A stretch of DNA of 64,000 nt, taken from positions 1-64,000 of the forward strand of contig NZ_AUJY01000008.1 of the NCBI RefSeq assembly GCF_000424465.1. The letters are read 5' to 3'. Shown here piece after piece: positions 1 to 8,628 of the stretch (positions are counted from its first letter, which is position 1; the number at the start of each line of letters is the position of its first letter). The DNA is from Butyrivibrio hungatei NK4A153. Its GTDB lineage: Bacteria > Bacillota > Clostridia > Lachnospirales > Lachnospiraceae. The position numbers and the translations under genes are program-made. The notes beneath the pieces are model-generated. The model saw only the letters and a list, made by a program, of their open reading frames with translations. It did no database searches and was not told the origin of the DNA.

Positions 1-169
1 TAAGAATCTTAGGTGTTGTAAGACCATGGTTAGTTACCTGGTCAATAAAATATTCCTTGAACTCAAGAGTGAACGTTAGCCTATAGGGGGTAGCTGTGTG
101 TGTATAAGGATTCTGAACAAGAATTGCAACTTGTTCATTTGTGTAACATGGTTTCTTTTTTGGATTCAT
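1..169 (-). CDS. IS3-type transposase orfA-like HTH protein, 5' part only
   Basis: On the minus strand an ATG at 169-167 opens a frame that runs off the window edge (56 codons visible). It is preceded by an AAGGGAGGA-type ribosome binding site with good spacing. The visible protein reads MNPKKKPCYTNEQ, then VAILVQNPY, then TFTLEFKEYFIDQV and GLTTPKIL. A 'T..QV.IL..NPYT' opening followed by 'LTFT.EFK..F' and a 'G.T...IL' stretch is what I recognise in the helix-turn-helix OrfA of IS3/IS150-like elements of clostridia. The family call is from memory. Nothing can be said about the rest of the gene or whether the element is intact. Confidence 0.55.
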   Translation of the reverse strand, partial: MNPKKKPCYTNEQVAILVQNPYTHTATPYRLTFTLEFKEYFIDQVTNHGLTTPKIL

Positions 170-347
170 ATAGAGTCCTCCCTTGCTAATTATATCAGCA
201 AAGACAGTTACATCCGTGTCCACATGTTGGGATTATCACATTTTTTAGTAAATATACAGCCAATGTTATGTCCACATGTCGGATTTGTTGTTTGAAATCC
301 TGCCAAAATGCTTTTTGGCTGTGTCCACTTCTTGGGGTTCATTTTAA
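170..347. other. Upstream region of the IS-like gene with repeated TGTCCAC motifs
   Basis: No gene is supported here. The motif TGTCCACATGTYGG occurs near 219-232 and 271-284, and a looser copy (TGTCCACTTCTTGG) near 322-335. Direct repeats of this kind upstream of a transposase gene may be transposase-binding or terminal sequences, so one end of the IS could lie close to 336. That end is an inference; no matching second end is available in the window. Confidence 0.3.
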
Positions 348-551
348 GGAAATGACACCGTACAGAAAGGCTGAAAGGAAAGCGTACGGTGTGAAAATGG
401 GAAATGACACCGTACAGAAAGACTGAAAGGAAAGCGTACGGTGTGAAAACAGGAAATGACACCGTACAGAAAGGCTGAAAGGAAAGCGTACGGTATAAAG
501 GCAGGAAATGGTACCGTACAGAAGAGACGGAAGGAAAGTATACGGTGGCAG
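348..551 (+). repeat. Tandem hairpin array A (4 units, period 52)
   Basis: Four direct repeats start at 348, 400, 452 and 504, exactly 52 nt apart. Each unit carries the inverted half-sites CACCGTAC and GTACGGTG (356-363 and 384-391 in unit 1), separated by a 20 nt purine-rich spacer. Units 1-3 are nearly identical. Unit 4 is degraded but keeps a shortened ACCGTA/TACGGT pairing. The array lies between the IS-like gene and the trp promoter. It shares its half-site spacing with the arrays near 29118, 35201 and 40599. Confidence 0.9.
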
Positions 552-613
552 ATGCAATCTATTAATAATTTGAAGTATAGTTTTCAATTAGATGAACGTT
601 TAGCTGGAAATAC

Positions 614-640
614 TTGACATGAACGAGACGTTGGTATAAT
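614..640 (+). promoter_or_regulatory. Probable trp operon promoter
   Basis: A TTGACA box (614-619) and a TATAAT box (635-640) are both perfect matches, with a 15 nt spacer. The overlapping TAATAT (637-642) gives the more usual 17 nt. Transcription would start near 648, just before the T-box leader. Confidence 0.65.
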
Positions 641-811
641 ATCTTTTTAAATAAATATTCAATAAACCGTTGAAGCGGAGATAACGGCAATGATGCCAAT
701 ACAGAGAGTCTGAGGTGCTGAGAATCAGGCATGAAACAAGTTGTCAAATGGACCGCTGAGGGCGTAGTGAAAAGTGAGATATGAAATCTATGGTTTTCTT
801 CATCGAACTTT

Positions 812-843
812 GTTCTGACGAGTGCTAAGCACGAGAGCAGGGC
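812..843 (+). repeat. GA-loop hairpin, copy inside the T-box leader
   Basis: Outer stem GTTCTG/CAGGGC (two G-T wobbles), an internal loop with ACGA on one side and GAGAG on the other, and inner stem GTGCT/AGCAC. The same internal loop recurs at 38046, 39604 and 40449 with different but still paired stems. Here it sits between Stem I and the antiterminator, where T-boxes usually carry Stem II elements. Confidence 0.65.
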
Positions 844-1007
844 TTCCGATGAAAGTGATTTTTGGGTATGGAACTACCGCATAATTATTCACCCAGTATT
901 CTACGACGTAAGGCATGCGTGATTTGCCGGGGATATGTTGGTATCTCGCTAAGTTGCATGGTAACACATGAATTCAAGGTGGCACCGCGGATAAAGTTTA
1001 AGTATTC

Positions 1008-1045
1008 GTCCTTGATAGAGTCTAGGCTCTATCAAGGACTTTTTT
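1008..1045 (+). terminator. T-box regulated intrinsic terminator
   Basis: A 13 bp perfect stem (1008-1020 with 1027-1039), a six-base loop and six T residues (1040-1045). It follows the T-box sequence directly, so it is the conditional terminator of the leader. Confidence 0.92.
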
Positions 1046-1048
1046 GCG

Positions 1049-1199
1049 TGATATAGGTGTTACAATACAATCATTTGTCATGCTTGCATGATCAAATGCT
1101 TGCATTGATAACCCGAACAGACATGAGGAAGTAGCACGATAGTGCGGATTCCGAATGGATGTAGGATTGCGGGAGCGAAGCGGAGCAATCCGTATATCA
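1049..1199 (+). repeat. TGATATA structured element, copy 1
   Basis: Begins TGATATAGG and ends CGTATATCA, giving 7 bp terminal inverted repeats. Inside are the conserved blocks CCCGAACA..ATGAGGA, TTCCGAAT and GGAGCAAT, also found at 3785-3952 and, on the other strand, at 36688-36857. This copy is the most diverged: the ACA..CAT/ATG..TGT stem has a tandem GA mismatch in the middle. It lies directly behind the T-box terminator. Confidence 0.75.
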
Positions 1200-1760
1200 C
1201 GCAAAATAAGTGCAGCTAATGCGCAGGGATTTCGCAATCGAAATCCTATGCAATAAGCACACCTTGTGGTAATGATAATAATTGCTTTGTAATACCGCTC
1301 GATTGCTACTCTTTGTTCCGTGATAACGGATTTGTTGAGATTGGGATTGCGGCATATAAAGGTTTTAATCCTTGCACTTTTTATATGTTTTTTTACCGTA
1401 AGAAAAGGCTCAAAAGCATATAAATCGGTTCTTGCACATATTATCTATATGTTTTTGCTGAAAAAATATAGGCAAAAAGGCATATAAAACCTTATGTTTT
1501 TTGAATTTTATACCATGACTTTATTTCGGAGGTATATAAAAAGGATTTATAACAGCATTTTATATGCTCGGAGCAATTCAAATATCGCGCAACCGCGCAA
1601 AATAGGCGTAGCTAACGCGCAGGGATTTCGCAAGCGAGACCACGCAAAAACATAAGCAAAGCAAAACATAAGCAAAGCAAAACATAAGCAGAGTATCAAC
1701 CCTTAGTAAACCGATACAATTCATCACCGACACAATTCATCACCACGAAAGGACAGTACT
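1200..1760. other. Gene-free spacer between T-box and trpE, rich in hairpins
   Basis: No coding region is supported. Two copies of a CGCAAAATA..GCTAAYGCGCAGGGATTTCGCAA motif occur near 1202-1236 and 1588-1634. Two terminator-like hairpins follow one another: CATATAAA/TTTATATG (1353-1360 and 1380-1387) with seven T, then CATATA/TATATG (1417-1422 and 1446-1451) with five T. A short direct repeat of ACATAAGCAAAGCAAA lies at about 1649-1690. The trpE ribosome binding site (GAAAGGA) is near 1747-1753. A 700 nt gap between a T-box terminator and its gene is unusually long. Confidence 0.6.
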
Positions 1761-3227
1761 ATGAACATTACACCTACATTGGAACAAGTAAAGAGCATAG
1801 CTGCGACAAAGGAATACAACGTTATTCCTGTAAGCTGCGAACTTTTGTCGGATTTCATCACTCCGATCGAAGCAATGAGAAAACTTAAGAACGTATCGAC
1901 TCACTGCTATATGCTTGAGTCGGCGCAGGCGGACGAGACCTGGGGAAGATATACATTTATGGGGTACGATCCCAAGATGGAAATAACCTGCAAGGACAAT
2001 GAGCTTGTTGCGGGAGATCTCAAGGTGACAACGGATAAGCCTGATGCATACCTTCGAGACATCCTCTCAAAGTACAAGAGCCCGAGATTTGATTACCTTC
2101 CTTCTTTTACAGGCGGACTTGTCGGATATTTCTCTTATGACTATTTCGGATATTGCGAACCGACTGCAAAATGCAATGTAGAGGACACCGATGCATTCAA
2201 GGATCTGGACCTCATGCTCTTTGACAAGGTCATTGCCTTTGATAATGTAAGACAGAAGATAATTCTTATCATAAATATCAAGACAGAAGGCAACATTGAA
2301 GAGAATTATAACAATGCCAAAGAAGAACTTGGAAAGATAAAAGATCTTTTGTACAAGGGAGAAAAGAGTACCGAAAAACCCGGAAAGCTTCTTGGCGAAG
2401 TGACACCTCTTTTTACCAAAGAAAAATACTGTGACATGGTTGAGAGAGCTAAGGATCATATCAAAGAAGGTGACATCTTCCAGATAGTCCTTTCCAACAG
2501 ACTTTCGGCCGATTACGAAGGAAGTCTTCTAAATACATACAGAATGCTCAGAACAATCAATCCTTCGCCCTACATGTTCTATTTTTCCGGAACAGACGTG
2601 GAAGTTGCGGGAGCATCGCCTGAGACGTTGGTTAAACTTGAGAATGGCGTGCTTCATACATTCCCTCTTGCGGGAACAAGGAAAAGAGGTGAGACCGAGG
2701 AAGAGGACAAGGCCCTTGAAAAAGAGCTTCTTGCGGATAAAAAAGAACTTGCGGAGCACAACATGCTTGTTGACCTTGGAAGAAACGATCTTGGCAAGAT
2801 AAGCGAGTTTGGAAGCGTAGAAGTTGAAAAGCTCCACGAGATCACAAGATACTCACACGTAATGCACATCGGTTCAACGGTACGCGGAATCATCAGAAAA
2901 GAGTTTGATGCCATAGATGCGGTAAATGCGGTACTTCCTGCAGGTACACTTTCTGGAGCACCCAAGATCAAGGCATGCAAGCTTATCGGAGAACTTGAGA
3001 ACAACAAGCGCGGAATTTACGGCGGAGCTGTTGGATATATAGATTTTACGGGCAACATGGACACATGTATCGCCATAAGGATAGTTTACAAGAAGAATGG
3101 CAAAGTGTTCGTTCGAAGCGGAGCCGGCATCGTAGCCGATTCCAATCCGGAGAAAGAGTTTGAGGAGTGCCTCAACAAGGCAAAGGCTTCACTCAGAGCA
3201 CTTGAGCTTTCACAGGAGGTGGAGTGA
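1761..3227 (+). CDS. trpE: Anthranilate synthase component I
   Basis: Converts chorismate to anthranilate using ammonia supplied by TrpG, the first committed step of tryptophan synthesis; cytoplasmic. At 488 residues it has the usual length. The N-terminal region carries the LES motif linked to tryptophan feedback. The chorismate-binding domain shows PSPYMFYF, PLAGTRKRG, LVDLGRNDLG, YSHVMHI and, near residue 391, LPAGTLSGAPK, then GGAVGYIDF. The ATG has a good GAAAGGA site. It overlaps trpG by one base (TGATG), suggesting translational coupling for stoichiometric synthase subunits. It is first in the operon and under the Trp T-box. Confidence 0.97.
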   Translation: MNITPTLEQVKSIAATKEYNVIPVSCELLSDFITPIEAMRKLKNVSTHCYMLESAQADETWGRYTFMGYDPKMEITCKDNELVAGDLKVTTDKPDAYLRDILSKYKSPRFDYLPSFTGGLVGYFSYDYFGYCEPTAKCNVEDTDAFKDLDLMLFDKVIAFDNVRQKIILIINIKTEGNIEENYNNAKEELGKIKDLLYKGEKSTEKPGKLLGEVTPLFTKEKYCDMVERAKDHIKEGDIFQIVLSNRLSADYEGSLLNTYRMLRTINPSPYMFYFSGTDVEVAGASPETLVKLENGVLHTFPLAGTRKRGETEEEDKALEKELLADKKELAEHNMLVDLGRNDLGKISEFGSVEVEKLHEITRYSHVMHIGSTVRGIIRKEFDAIDAVNAVLPAGTLSGAPKIKACKLIGELENNKRGIYGGAVGYIDFTGNMDTCIAIRIVYKKNGKVFVRSGAGIVADSNPEKEFEECLNKAKASLRALELSQEVE

Positions 3228-3787
3228 TGGTCTTATTGATAGATAACTATGACAGTTTTTCATATAATCTGTATCAGATGATCGGTGAGATAGAGCCTGA
3301 CATCAAAGTGATCAGAAACGATGAACTTACAATTGATGAGATAAGGGCGCTTAAGCCTGACAGACTTATCATTTCGCCGGGGCCCGGAAGACCTGAAGAT
3401 GCGGGAATAATCGTAGAAGCTGCAAAAGAACTTGGAAGAGAAATCCCTACACTAGGAGTGTGTCTCGGCCATCAGGCCATCTGCATGGCGTTCGGAGCTA
3501 CGATAACATATGCAAAAGAGCTGATGCACGGCAAAGAATCGACAATATCTTTTTATGCGGATTGCCCTTTGTTCAAAGGGCTTCCCGAAAAGGTGAGCGT
3601 GGCAAGATATCACTCACTTGCAGCAGATGAAAAGACAATGCCTGAGTGCCTTGAAGTTGTCGCAAAGACAGACGACGGCGAGATCATGGCAGTTCAGCAC
3701 AAAGAGTATCCCATATACGGAGTGCAGTTCCATCCCGAGTCAATAATGACTCCCGAGGGAAAAGAGATGTTAAGAAACTTTATATGA
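3227..3787 (+). CDS. trpG: Anthranilate synthase component II (glutamine amidotransferase)
   Basis: Class I glutamine amidotransferase that releases ammonia for TrpE. About 186 residues, a stand-alone domain not fused to TrpD. It shows the oxyanion strand SPGPGRPEDAG, the nucleophile Cys in GVCLGHQ (about residue 79) and the His-Glu pair in FHPES (about 167). I chose the ATG at 3227, which overlaps the trpE stop, because GGAGGTGG lies just upstream; a GTG at 3224 is the alternative. Its TGA stop (3785-3787) is also the first three bases of the TGATATA element, so the element abuts or has supplied the stop codon. Confidence 0.96.
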   Translation: MVLLIDNYDSFSYNLYQMIGEIEPDIKVIRNDELTIDEIRALKPDRLIISPGPGRPEDAGIIVEAAKELGREIPTLGVCLGHQAICMAFGATITYAKELMHGKESTISFYADCPLFKGLPEKVSVARYHSLAADEKTMPECLEVVAKTDDGEIMAVQHKEYPIYGVQFHPESIMTPEGKEMLRNFI

Positions 3788-3952
3788 TATAGGCGTCGTA
3801 AGTCCAAAATGCGTACATGCTTGTATGTTAAGCATTTTGACTTTATGACCCGAACAAATATGAGGAATTAGCAATTTGCGTAGTAAATTAGCGGTTTCCG
3901 AATATTTGTAGAATTGCGAAAGTTTCGAAGAAACGGAGCAATTCGTATATCA
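3785..3952 (+). repeat. TGATATA structured element, copy 2, inside the trp operon
   Basis: Terminal inverted repeats TGATATA (3785-3791) and TATATCA (3946-3952). The internal strands ACAAATAT and ATATTTGT pair perfectly and enclose a GGAATTAGC..GCGGTTTCC hairpin. A third stem is GAATTGC/GCAATTC. Compared with the copy at 36688, both strands of the ACAANNAT stem have changed together, as expected for a structured RNA. It fills most of the trpG-trpD gap and would be transcribed with the operon. Confidence 0.8.
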
Positions 3953-3985
3953 TAATCAAATAATTTAAATCAGGAGGCAATAGCA

Positions 3986-5002
3986 ATGATCAAAGAAGCA
4001 ATAGTAAAAATCGTAAACAAAGAAGACCTTACATATGATGAGGCTTATGCAGTAATGAATGAGATCATGGGAGGAGAGACAACACCTACACAGAATGCAG
4101 CTTTTTTGTCAGCTCTTTCCACAAAGTCAGCAAAGGCTGAGACAACAGATGAGATTGCAGGTTGTGCAGCAGCTATGAGAGACCATGCGACCAAAGTTGA
4201 CACCGGAATGGATATCTTCGAGATTGTAGGAACAGGCGGAGACAACGCTCAGAGCTTTAACATTTCAACTACATCTGCACTTGTTGCGGCAGCAGGCGGA
4301 ATGAAAGTTGCAAAGCACGGAAACAGAGCAGCTTCTTCAAAGTGCGGAACAGCTGACTGTCTTGAGGCACTTGGCGTAAACATTCAGCAGGATCCCGAGA
4401 AATGTATCGAACTTTTAAAGGAAGCAGGAATGTGCTTCTTCTTTGCCCAGAAATATCACACGTCAATGAAGTATGTAGGCGCAATCAGAAAAGAACTCGG
4501 ATTCAGAACGGTGTTCAACATCCTTGGCCCCCTTACAAATCCCGGATCACCCAAGATGCAGCTTCTTGGTGTTTACGATGAGTATCTCGTTGAACCCCTT
4601 GCAAGAGTTCTTGTAAGCCTCGGAGTTGAGAGAGGTATGGTAGTTTACGGACAGGACAAGCTCGATGAGATCTCACTCAGCGCTCCGACAACAATCTGTG
4701 AGATCAGAGACGGATGGTACAAATCATATGTTATAAAGCCTGAGGACTTCGGACTTACAACATGCAAGAAAGAGGACCTTGTAGGCGGAACACCCGATGA
4801 GAACGCCGAGATTACAAGAAAGATCTTAAAGGGCGAGAAGGGACCCAAGCGCGATGCGGTTCTTTTAAATGCCGGTGCATCTCTTTACATCGGTGGAAAG
4901 GCAGACACCTTCGAAGCAGGAGTTAAGCTTGCGGCAGAGCTTATTGATTCAGGCAAAGCATACGAGACACTTGAGAAACTTATTGAAGTAAGTAACAGGT
5001 AA
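3986..5002 (+). CDS. trpD: Anthranilate phosphoribosyltransferase
   Basis: Transfers phosphoribose from PRPP to anthranilate, the second step after TrpEG. 338 residues, normal length. [14 protein letters not shown] (near residue 82) is the PRPP/Mg loop; [21 protein letters not shown] and [10 protein letters not shown] are the anthranilate-side and family motifs. A strong AGGAGG precedes the ATG. It is separated from trpG by the 168 nt TGATATA element, the only large gap in the first half of the operon. Confidence 0.97.
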   Translation: MIKEAIVKIVNKEDLTYDEAYAVMNEIMGGETTPTQNAAFLSALSTKSAKAETTDEIAGCAAAMRDHATKVDTGMDIFEIVGTGGDNAQSFNISTTSALVAAAGGMKVAKHGNRAASSKCGTADCLEALGVNIQQDPEKCIELLKEAGMCFFFAQKYHTSMKYVGAIRKELGFRTVFNILGPLTNPGSPKMQLLGVYDEYLVEPLARVLVSLGVERGMVVYGQDKLDEISLSAPTTICEIRDGWYKSYVIKPEDFGLTTCKKEDLVGGTPDENAEITRKILKGEKGPKRDAVLLNAGASLYIGGKADTFEAGVKLAAELIDSGKAYETLEKLIEVSNR

Positions 5003-5008
5003 ATAACT

Positions 5009-5788
5009 ATGACTATTTTGGATGAACTCGCAGCATATGCGAGAAAACGAGTTGATATAGCCAAAGAGAAAGTTTCTTTGGAAGAGGTAAAGCAGAAGGC
5101 ACTTGCGATGCCCAAGGGAGATTTCCGGTTTGAGAAGAACCTTAGGCGTGATGATATTTCTTTTATCTGCGAGTGTAAAAAAGCTTCTCCTTCAAAGGGT
5201 ATAATCGCTGAGGAATTTCCTTATCTGGAGATTGCAAAAGAGTATGAGAAAGCAGGCGCTGACTGCATTTCCGTATTAACAGAGCCGAAGTGGTTCCTGG
5301 GAAAAGATGAGTATCTTAAGGAAATCACAGATACTGTAAAGATTCCCTGCATCAGAAAAGATTTCACGGTAGATGAGTACATGATCTACGAAGCAAAAGT
5401 ACTCGGCGCTTCGGCGGTTCTTCTCATCTGCTCAATCCTTGATGATGCGGCTATAGAGAAGTATCTTGGAATATGTAACGACCTTGGACTTTCCGCTCTT
5501 GTCGAGACTCATGATGAGGAAGAGGTCAAAAGAGCTGTTTCACTCGGCGCTTCCATAATCGGTGTAAATAACCGCAACCTCAAGGACTTTAGCGTTGATA
5601 CATCAAACAGTGAGAGACTTAGAAAGATAATTCCTTCTAGTTCTGTCTTTGTTTCCGAGAGCGGCGTAAAGACGGCGGAAGATGTAGCAAAGCTTAGAAA
5701 AATCGGCGCGGATGCGGTACTTATAGGCGAAACGCTGATGAGAGCAGCAGATAAGAAGGCTAAGCTGAATGAACTTAAAGGCATATGA
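5009..5788 (+). CDS. trpC: Indole-3-glycerol phosphate synthase
   Basis: Closes the indole ring from CdRP. 259 residues, a single-domain (beta/alpha)8 enzyme not fused to TrpF. Motifs are CECKKASPSKG (near 54, catalytic lysines), ETHDEEEV (near 165), GVNNRNLKDF (near 184) and SESGV (near 217). Only 6 bases separate it from trpD, and its stop overlaps the trpF start (ATGATG), so translation is probably coupled on both sides. The ribosome binding site (ACAGGT) is weak, consistent with coupling. Confidence 0.96.
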   Translation: MTILDELAAYARKRVDIAKEKVSLEEVKQKALAMPKGDFRFEKNLRRDDISFICECKKASPSKGIIAEEFPYLEIAKEYEKAGADCISVLTEPKWFLGKDEYLKEITDTVKIPCIRKDFTVDEYMIYEAKVLGASAVLLICSILDDAAIEKYLGICNDLGLSALVETHDEEEVKRAVSLGASIIGVNNRNLKDFSVDTSNSERLRKIIPSSSVFVSESGVKTAEDVAKLRKIGADAVLIGETLMRAADKKAKLNELKGI

Positions 5789-6429
5789 TGTCTTTAATAA
5801 GGAAAAGAGCTATGACAGATAATAGATACAAGCGCCCAAAGATAAAGCTGTGCGGGCTTTCGTCGGCTTCGGATATAGAAGCTGCAAATGCGTTAAAGCC
5901 TGAATTCATCGGTTTTGTCATATGGGAAAAGAGTAAGAGAAATGTCGGTAAGGACAAGGCAGCAGAGCTAAAGAAGATGCTTGATCCGCAGATTAAGGCG
6001 GTTGGAGTCTTTGTTGACGAGGATGCGGAAGTTGTCGCAGATCTTTTGAATAAAAATGTGATAGACATCGCGCAGCTTCACGGAAGCGAAGATAACAGCT
6101 ATATCGCAAAACTTAGGAAGCTGACAGATAAGCCTGTCATCAAGGCTTTTCAGGTTAAGGGCAGCGAAGATATAGCTGATATCGAGAAATCCGATGCCGA
6201 CTATGTGCTTATCGATTCCGGTCAGGGAGCGGGAAAAGCGTTCGACTGGAAGATACTTAAAGGGGTGAAAAGAGATTTTTTCCTCGCCGGAGGGCTTGAT
6301 CCCGATAATGTTGCGGAAGCTGTGAGGGTGGTTGCACCCTATGCGGTTGATGTAAGTTCGGGGATAGAGACAGACGGCAAAAAAGACAGAAGCAAGATGG
6401 AAAGATTTGTCGGAAACGCAAGAAATTAG
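5785..6429 (+). CDS. trpF: Phosphoribosylanthranilate isomerase
   Basis: Converts phosphoribosylanthranilate to CdRP in the (beta/alpha)8 fold. About 214 residues. KLCGL near the N-terminus carries the catalytic Cys; VDVSSGIE and FLAGGLDPDNV are the phosphate-binding C-terminal strands. ATG codons at 5785, 5788 and 5812 are all possible. The first two overlap the trpC stop and follow AAAGG, and the KLCGL position relative to other TrpF proteins fits any of them. A roughly 100 nt gap follows before trpB. Confidence 0.95.
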   Translation: MMSLIRKRAMTDNRYKRPKIKLCGLSSASDIEAANALKPEFIGFVIWEKSKRNVGKDKAAELKKMLDPQIKAVGVFVDEDAEVVADLLNKNVIDIAQLHGSEDNSYIAKLRKLTDKPVIKAFQVKGSEDIADIEKSDADYVLIDSGQGAGKAFDWKILKGVKRDFFLAGGLDPDNVAEAVRVVAPYAVDVSSGIETDGKKDRSKMERFVGNARN

Positions 6430-6547
6430 TATAAAGACACGATGGCAATCAGATAAATAAATTGCGAAAGATCTATCGTATCAGCACGCTAATTCGCAGG
6501 AATCTGCGATTACATGAATAAAAACATTTTTTGTGAAAGGATGTACC

Positions 6548-7738
6548 ATGACTAATAAAAATGGACGTTTCGGTATACACGGCGGACAGTATATACCCGA
6601 GACACTTATGAATGCAGTAATAGAGCTTGAAGAAGCTTACAATCATTACAAGAACGATCCTGAGTTCAACGCAGAGCTCACAGAGCTTTTAAATGAATAT
6701 GCGGGAAGACCTTCACGCCTTTACTACGCTGAGAAGATGACAAAGGACCTTGGCGGAGCAAAGATCTATCTTAAGAGAGAGGACCTTAACCACACGGGCT
6801 CTCATAAGATAAATAACGTTCTCGGACAGGCTCTTTTGGCCAAAAAAATGGGAAAAACAAGGCTCATAGCTGAGACGGGCGCAGGACAGCACGGTGTTGC
6901 AACAGCTACGGCTGCAGCTCTTATGGGCATGGAGTGCGTTGTATTTATGGGCGAAGAGGATACTAAGAGACAGGCTCTTAACGTGTACAGAATGAGACTT
7001 CTCGGCGCAGAAGTTATCCCTGTTAAGTCAGGAACCGCAACACTTAAGGACGCCGTATCGGAGGCCATGAGAGAGTGGACTTCAAGAATTGACGATACGC
7101 ATTACTGCCTCGGATCTGTCATGGGACCTCATCCGTTCCCAACAATAGTTAGAGATTTCCAGTCTGTTATCTCTAAGGAGACTAAACAGCAGATTCTTGA
7201 AAAAGAGGGAAGACTTCCCGATGCGGTTATCGCATGCGTTGGCGGCGGATCAAACGCTATCGGAAGTTTCTATAACTTTATAGAAGATAAGGAAGTAAGG
7301 CTTATCGGCTGCGAGGCAGCAGGACGCGGAATAGATACTTTCGAGACTGCAGCGACCGTCAATACAGGAAGAGTGGGAATTTTCCACGGAATGAAGTCAT
7401 ACTTCTGCCAGGATGAGTACGGCCAGATTGCGCCTGTTTACTCGATATCCGCAGGACTTGATTATCCCGGTGTCGGACCTGAGCACGCATACCTTCATGA
7501 TATCAAGAGAGCTGAGTATGTGCCTGTGACTGACGACGAGGCTGTTAATGCTTTTGAATATCTTTCACGCACAGAGGGAATCATCCCCGCAATTGAGTCT
7601 GCTCATGCGGTTGCCTATGCTATGAAGGTCGCAAAAGAGTATGACAAAGACAAGATCATCGTTGTAACAATCTCGGGAAGAGGAGATAAGGACTGCGCAG
7701 CAATCGCTCGCTACAGAGGGGAGGATATCCATGAGTAA
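6548..7738 (+). CDS. trpB: Tryptophan synthase beta chain
   Basis: PLP enzyme joining indole to serine. 396 residues from the ATG at 6548, chosen over a GTG at 6533 because AAAGGA (6536-6541) lies between them. Lys87 in HTGSHKINN is the PLP lysine; [17 protein letters not shown] and GGGSNAIG are the ammonium/indole and phosphate-binding motifs. It overlaps trpA by 8 bases, as expected for subunits of one complex. A small hairpin (6491-6511) lies in the gap after trpF and may segment the mRNA. Confidence 0.97.
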   Translation: MTNKNGRFGIHGGQYIPETLMNAVIELEEAYNHYKNDPEFNAELTELLNEYAGRPSRLYYAEKMTKDLGGAKIYLKREDLNHTGSHKINNVLGQALLAKKMGKTRLIAETGAGQHGVATATAAALMGMECVVFMGEEDTKRQALNVYRMRLLGAEVIPVKSGTATLKDAVSEAMREWTSRIDDTHYCLGSVMGPHPFPTIVRDFQSVISKETKQQILEKEGRLPDAVIACVGGGSNAIGSFYNFIEDKEVRLIGCEAAGRGIDTFETAATVNTGRVGIFHGMKSYFCQDEYGQIAPVYSISAGLDYPGVGPEHAYLHDIKRAEYVPVTDDEAVNAFEYLSRTEGIIPAIESAHAVAYAMKVAKEYDKDKIIVVTISGRGDKDCAAIARYRGEDIHE

Positions 7739-8498
7739 CATTAAGAAAGCATTTGAAAACGGCAAGGCATTTATCGCCTTCATCACATGTGGAGATCCCG
7801 ACCTTGAGACCACCAAAAAAGTTGTTCTTGAAGCATGCAAAAACGGTGCAGATCTTATAGAGCTCGGAATACCTTTTTCCGATCCCACAGCCGAGGGACC
7901 TGTAATTCAGGGTGCAAATATCCGCGCGCTGGCAGGAGGCGTTACAACAGATAAAGTTTTTGATCTTGTAAGGGAACTTAGAAAAGAAACAGATACACCT
8001 TTCGTGTTTATGACTTACGCAAACGTAGTATTTTCATATGGTTCTGAGAAATTCATCTCACTCTGCAAAGAGACGGGCGTAGACGGAATTATTCTTCCCG
8101 ATCTTCCGTTTGAGGAAAAAGAGGAGTTTTCTCCTGTCTGCGATAAATACGGAGTAGATCTTATTTCGCTTATCGCGCCCACATCCGAGAACAGAATCTC
8201 AATGATCGCTAAAGAAGCACAGGGCTTTATCTACATCGTATCAAGTCTTGGTGTAACAGGAACAAGATCTGAGATTAAGACAGACCTTGCATCGATCGTA
8301 AAAGTCATTCGCGAGAACACCGATGTTCCCTGCGCAATCGGCTTTGGAATCTCAACACCCGAGCAGGCAGCCAAGATGGCAGCAGTATCTGACGGCGCTA
8401 TTGTTGGTTCTGCGATAATCAAGATTCTTGAGAATTATGGAAAAGAAGCTCCGAAGTATGTCGGAGAGTATGTGAAGTCAATGAAGGACGCGCTGTGA
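7731..8498 (+). CDS. trpA: Tryptophan synthase alpha chain
   Basis: Cleaves indole-3-glycerol phosphate to indole and G3P inside the TrpAB complex. 255 residues. [17 protein letters not shown] carries the catalytic acid pair (Glu44, Asp51); [12 protein letters not shown] and [10 protein letters not shown] are phosphate-binding loops. A GGGGAGGA site lies within the end of trpB. It is the last gene of the operon, followed by a bidirectional terminator. Confidence 0.97.
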   Translation: MSNIKKAFENGKAFIAFITCGDPDLETTKKVVLEACKNGADLIELGIPFSDPTAEGPVIQGANIRALAGGVTTDKVFDLVRELRKETDTPFVFMTYANVVFSYGSEKFISLCKETGVDGIILPDLPFEEKEEFSPVCDKYGVDLISLIAPTSENRISMIAKEAQGFIYIVSSLGVTGTRSEIKTDLASIVKVIRENTDVPCAIGFGISTPEQAAKMAAVSDGAIVGSAIIKILENYGKEAPKYVGEYVKSMKDAL

Positions 8499-8554
8499 AT
8501 AAGCTTTGCATAGTTTGCACAAATTTTTTAATACTTTGATAAGTGCTCTGCACG

Positions 8555-8603
8555 AAAAAGAGGACTCGCACTAATTTGATCACTTAGTGCGAATCCTCTT
8601 TTT
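8555..8603. terminator. Bidirectional terminator between trpA and the EamA gene
   Basis: A long near-perfect inverted repeat (8555-8574 with 8584-8603) whose ends are A5 and T5, so it works on either strand. It serves the convergent trpA (plus) and transporter (minus). Confidence 0.9.
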
Positions 8604-8628
8604 ATCTATAATGGAAAAACTATATTGT

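Larger units (their letters stand above)
650..1046 (+). promoter_or_regulatory. T-box leader, tRNA-Trp specific
   Basis: The conserved T-box sequence (AAGGTGGCACCGCGG, 976-990) lies just before an intrinsic terminator (1008-1045). Upstream is the Stem I signature AGAGAGTC followed by GGTGCTGAGA (near 702-723). A UGG triplet (749-751) followed by A sits where the specifier codon belongs, which fits the trp genes downstream. In this class uncharged tRNA-Trp stabilises the antiterminator and lets transcription continue into trpEGDCFBA. The leader also contains one copy of the GA-loop hairpin found after the glycolytic genes (812-843). Class and specificity are well supported; exact stem boundaries are not resolved. 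Confidence 0.9.

Noticed and set aside
98-295. Plus-strand 65-codon frame at the left edge
   Set aside because: Overlaps the better supported minus-strand transposase frame and lacks a ribosome binding site.
208-587. Two minus-strand frames with VRFPFSLSVRCHF repeats
   Set aside because: Translations of the 52 nt array; they change frame between units and have no start signals.
812-843. Classical kink-turn
   Set aside because: The GA pairs fit, but the internal loop has extra unpaired bases on both strands rather than a three-base bulge on one, so only a GA-rich internal loop is claimed.
862-1056. 64-codon frame in the trp leader, considered as a leader peptide
   Set aside because: It runs through the T-box antiterminator and terminator; the T-box explains the region and there is no Trp-codon run.
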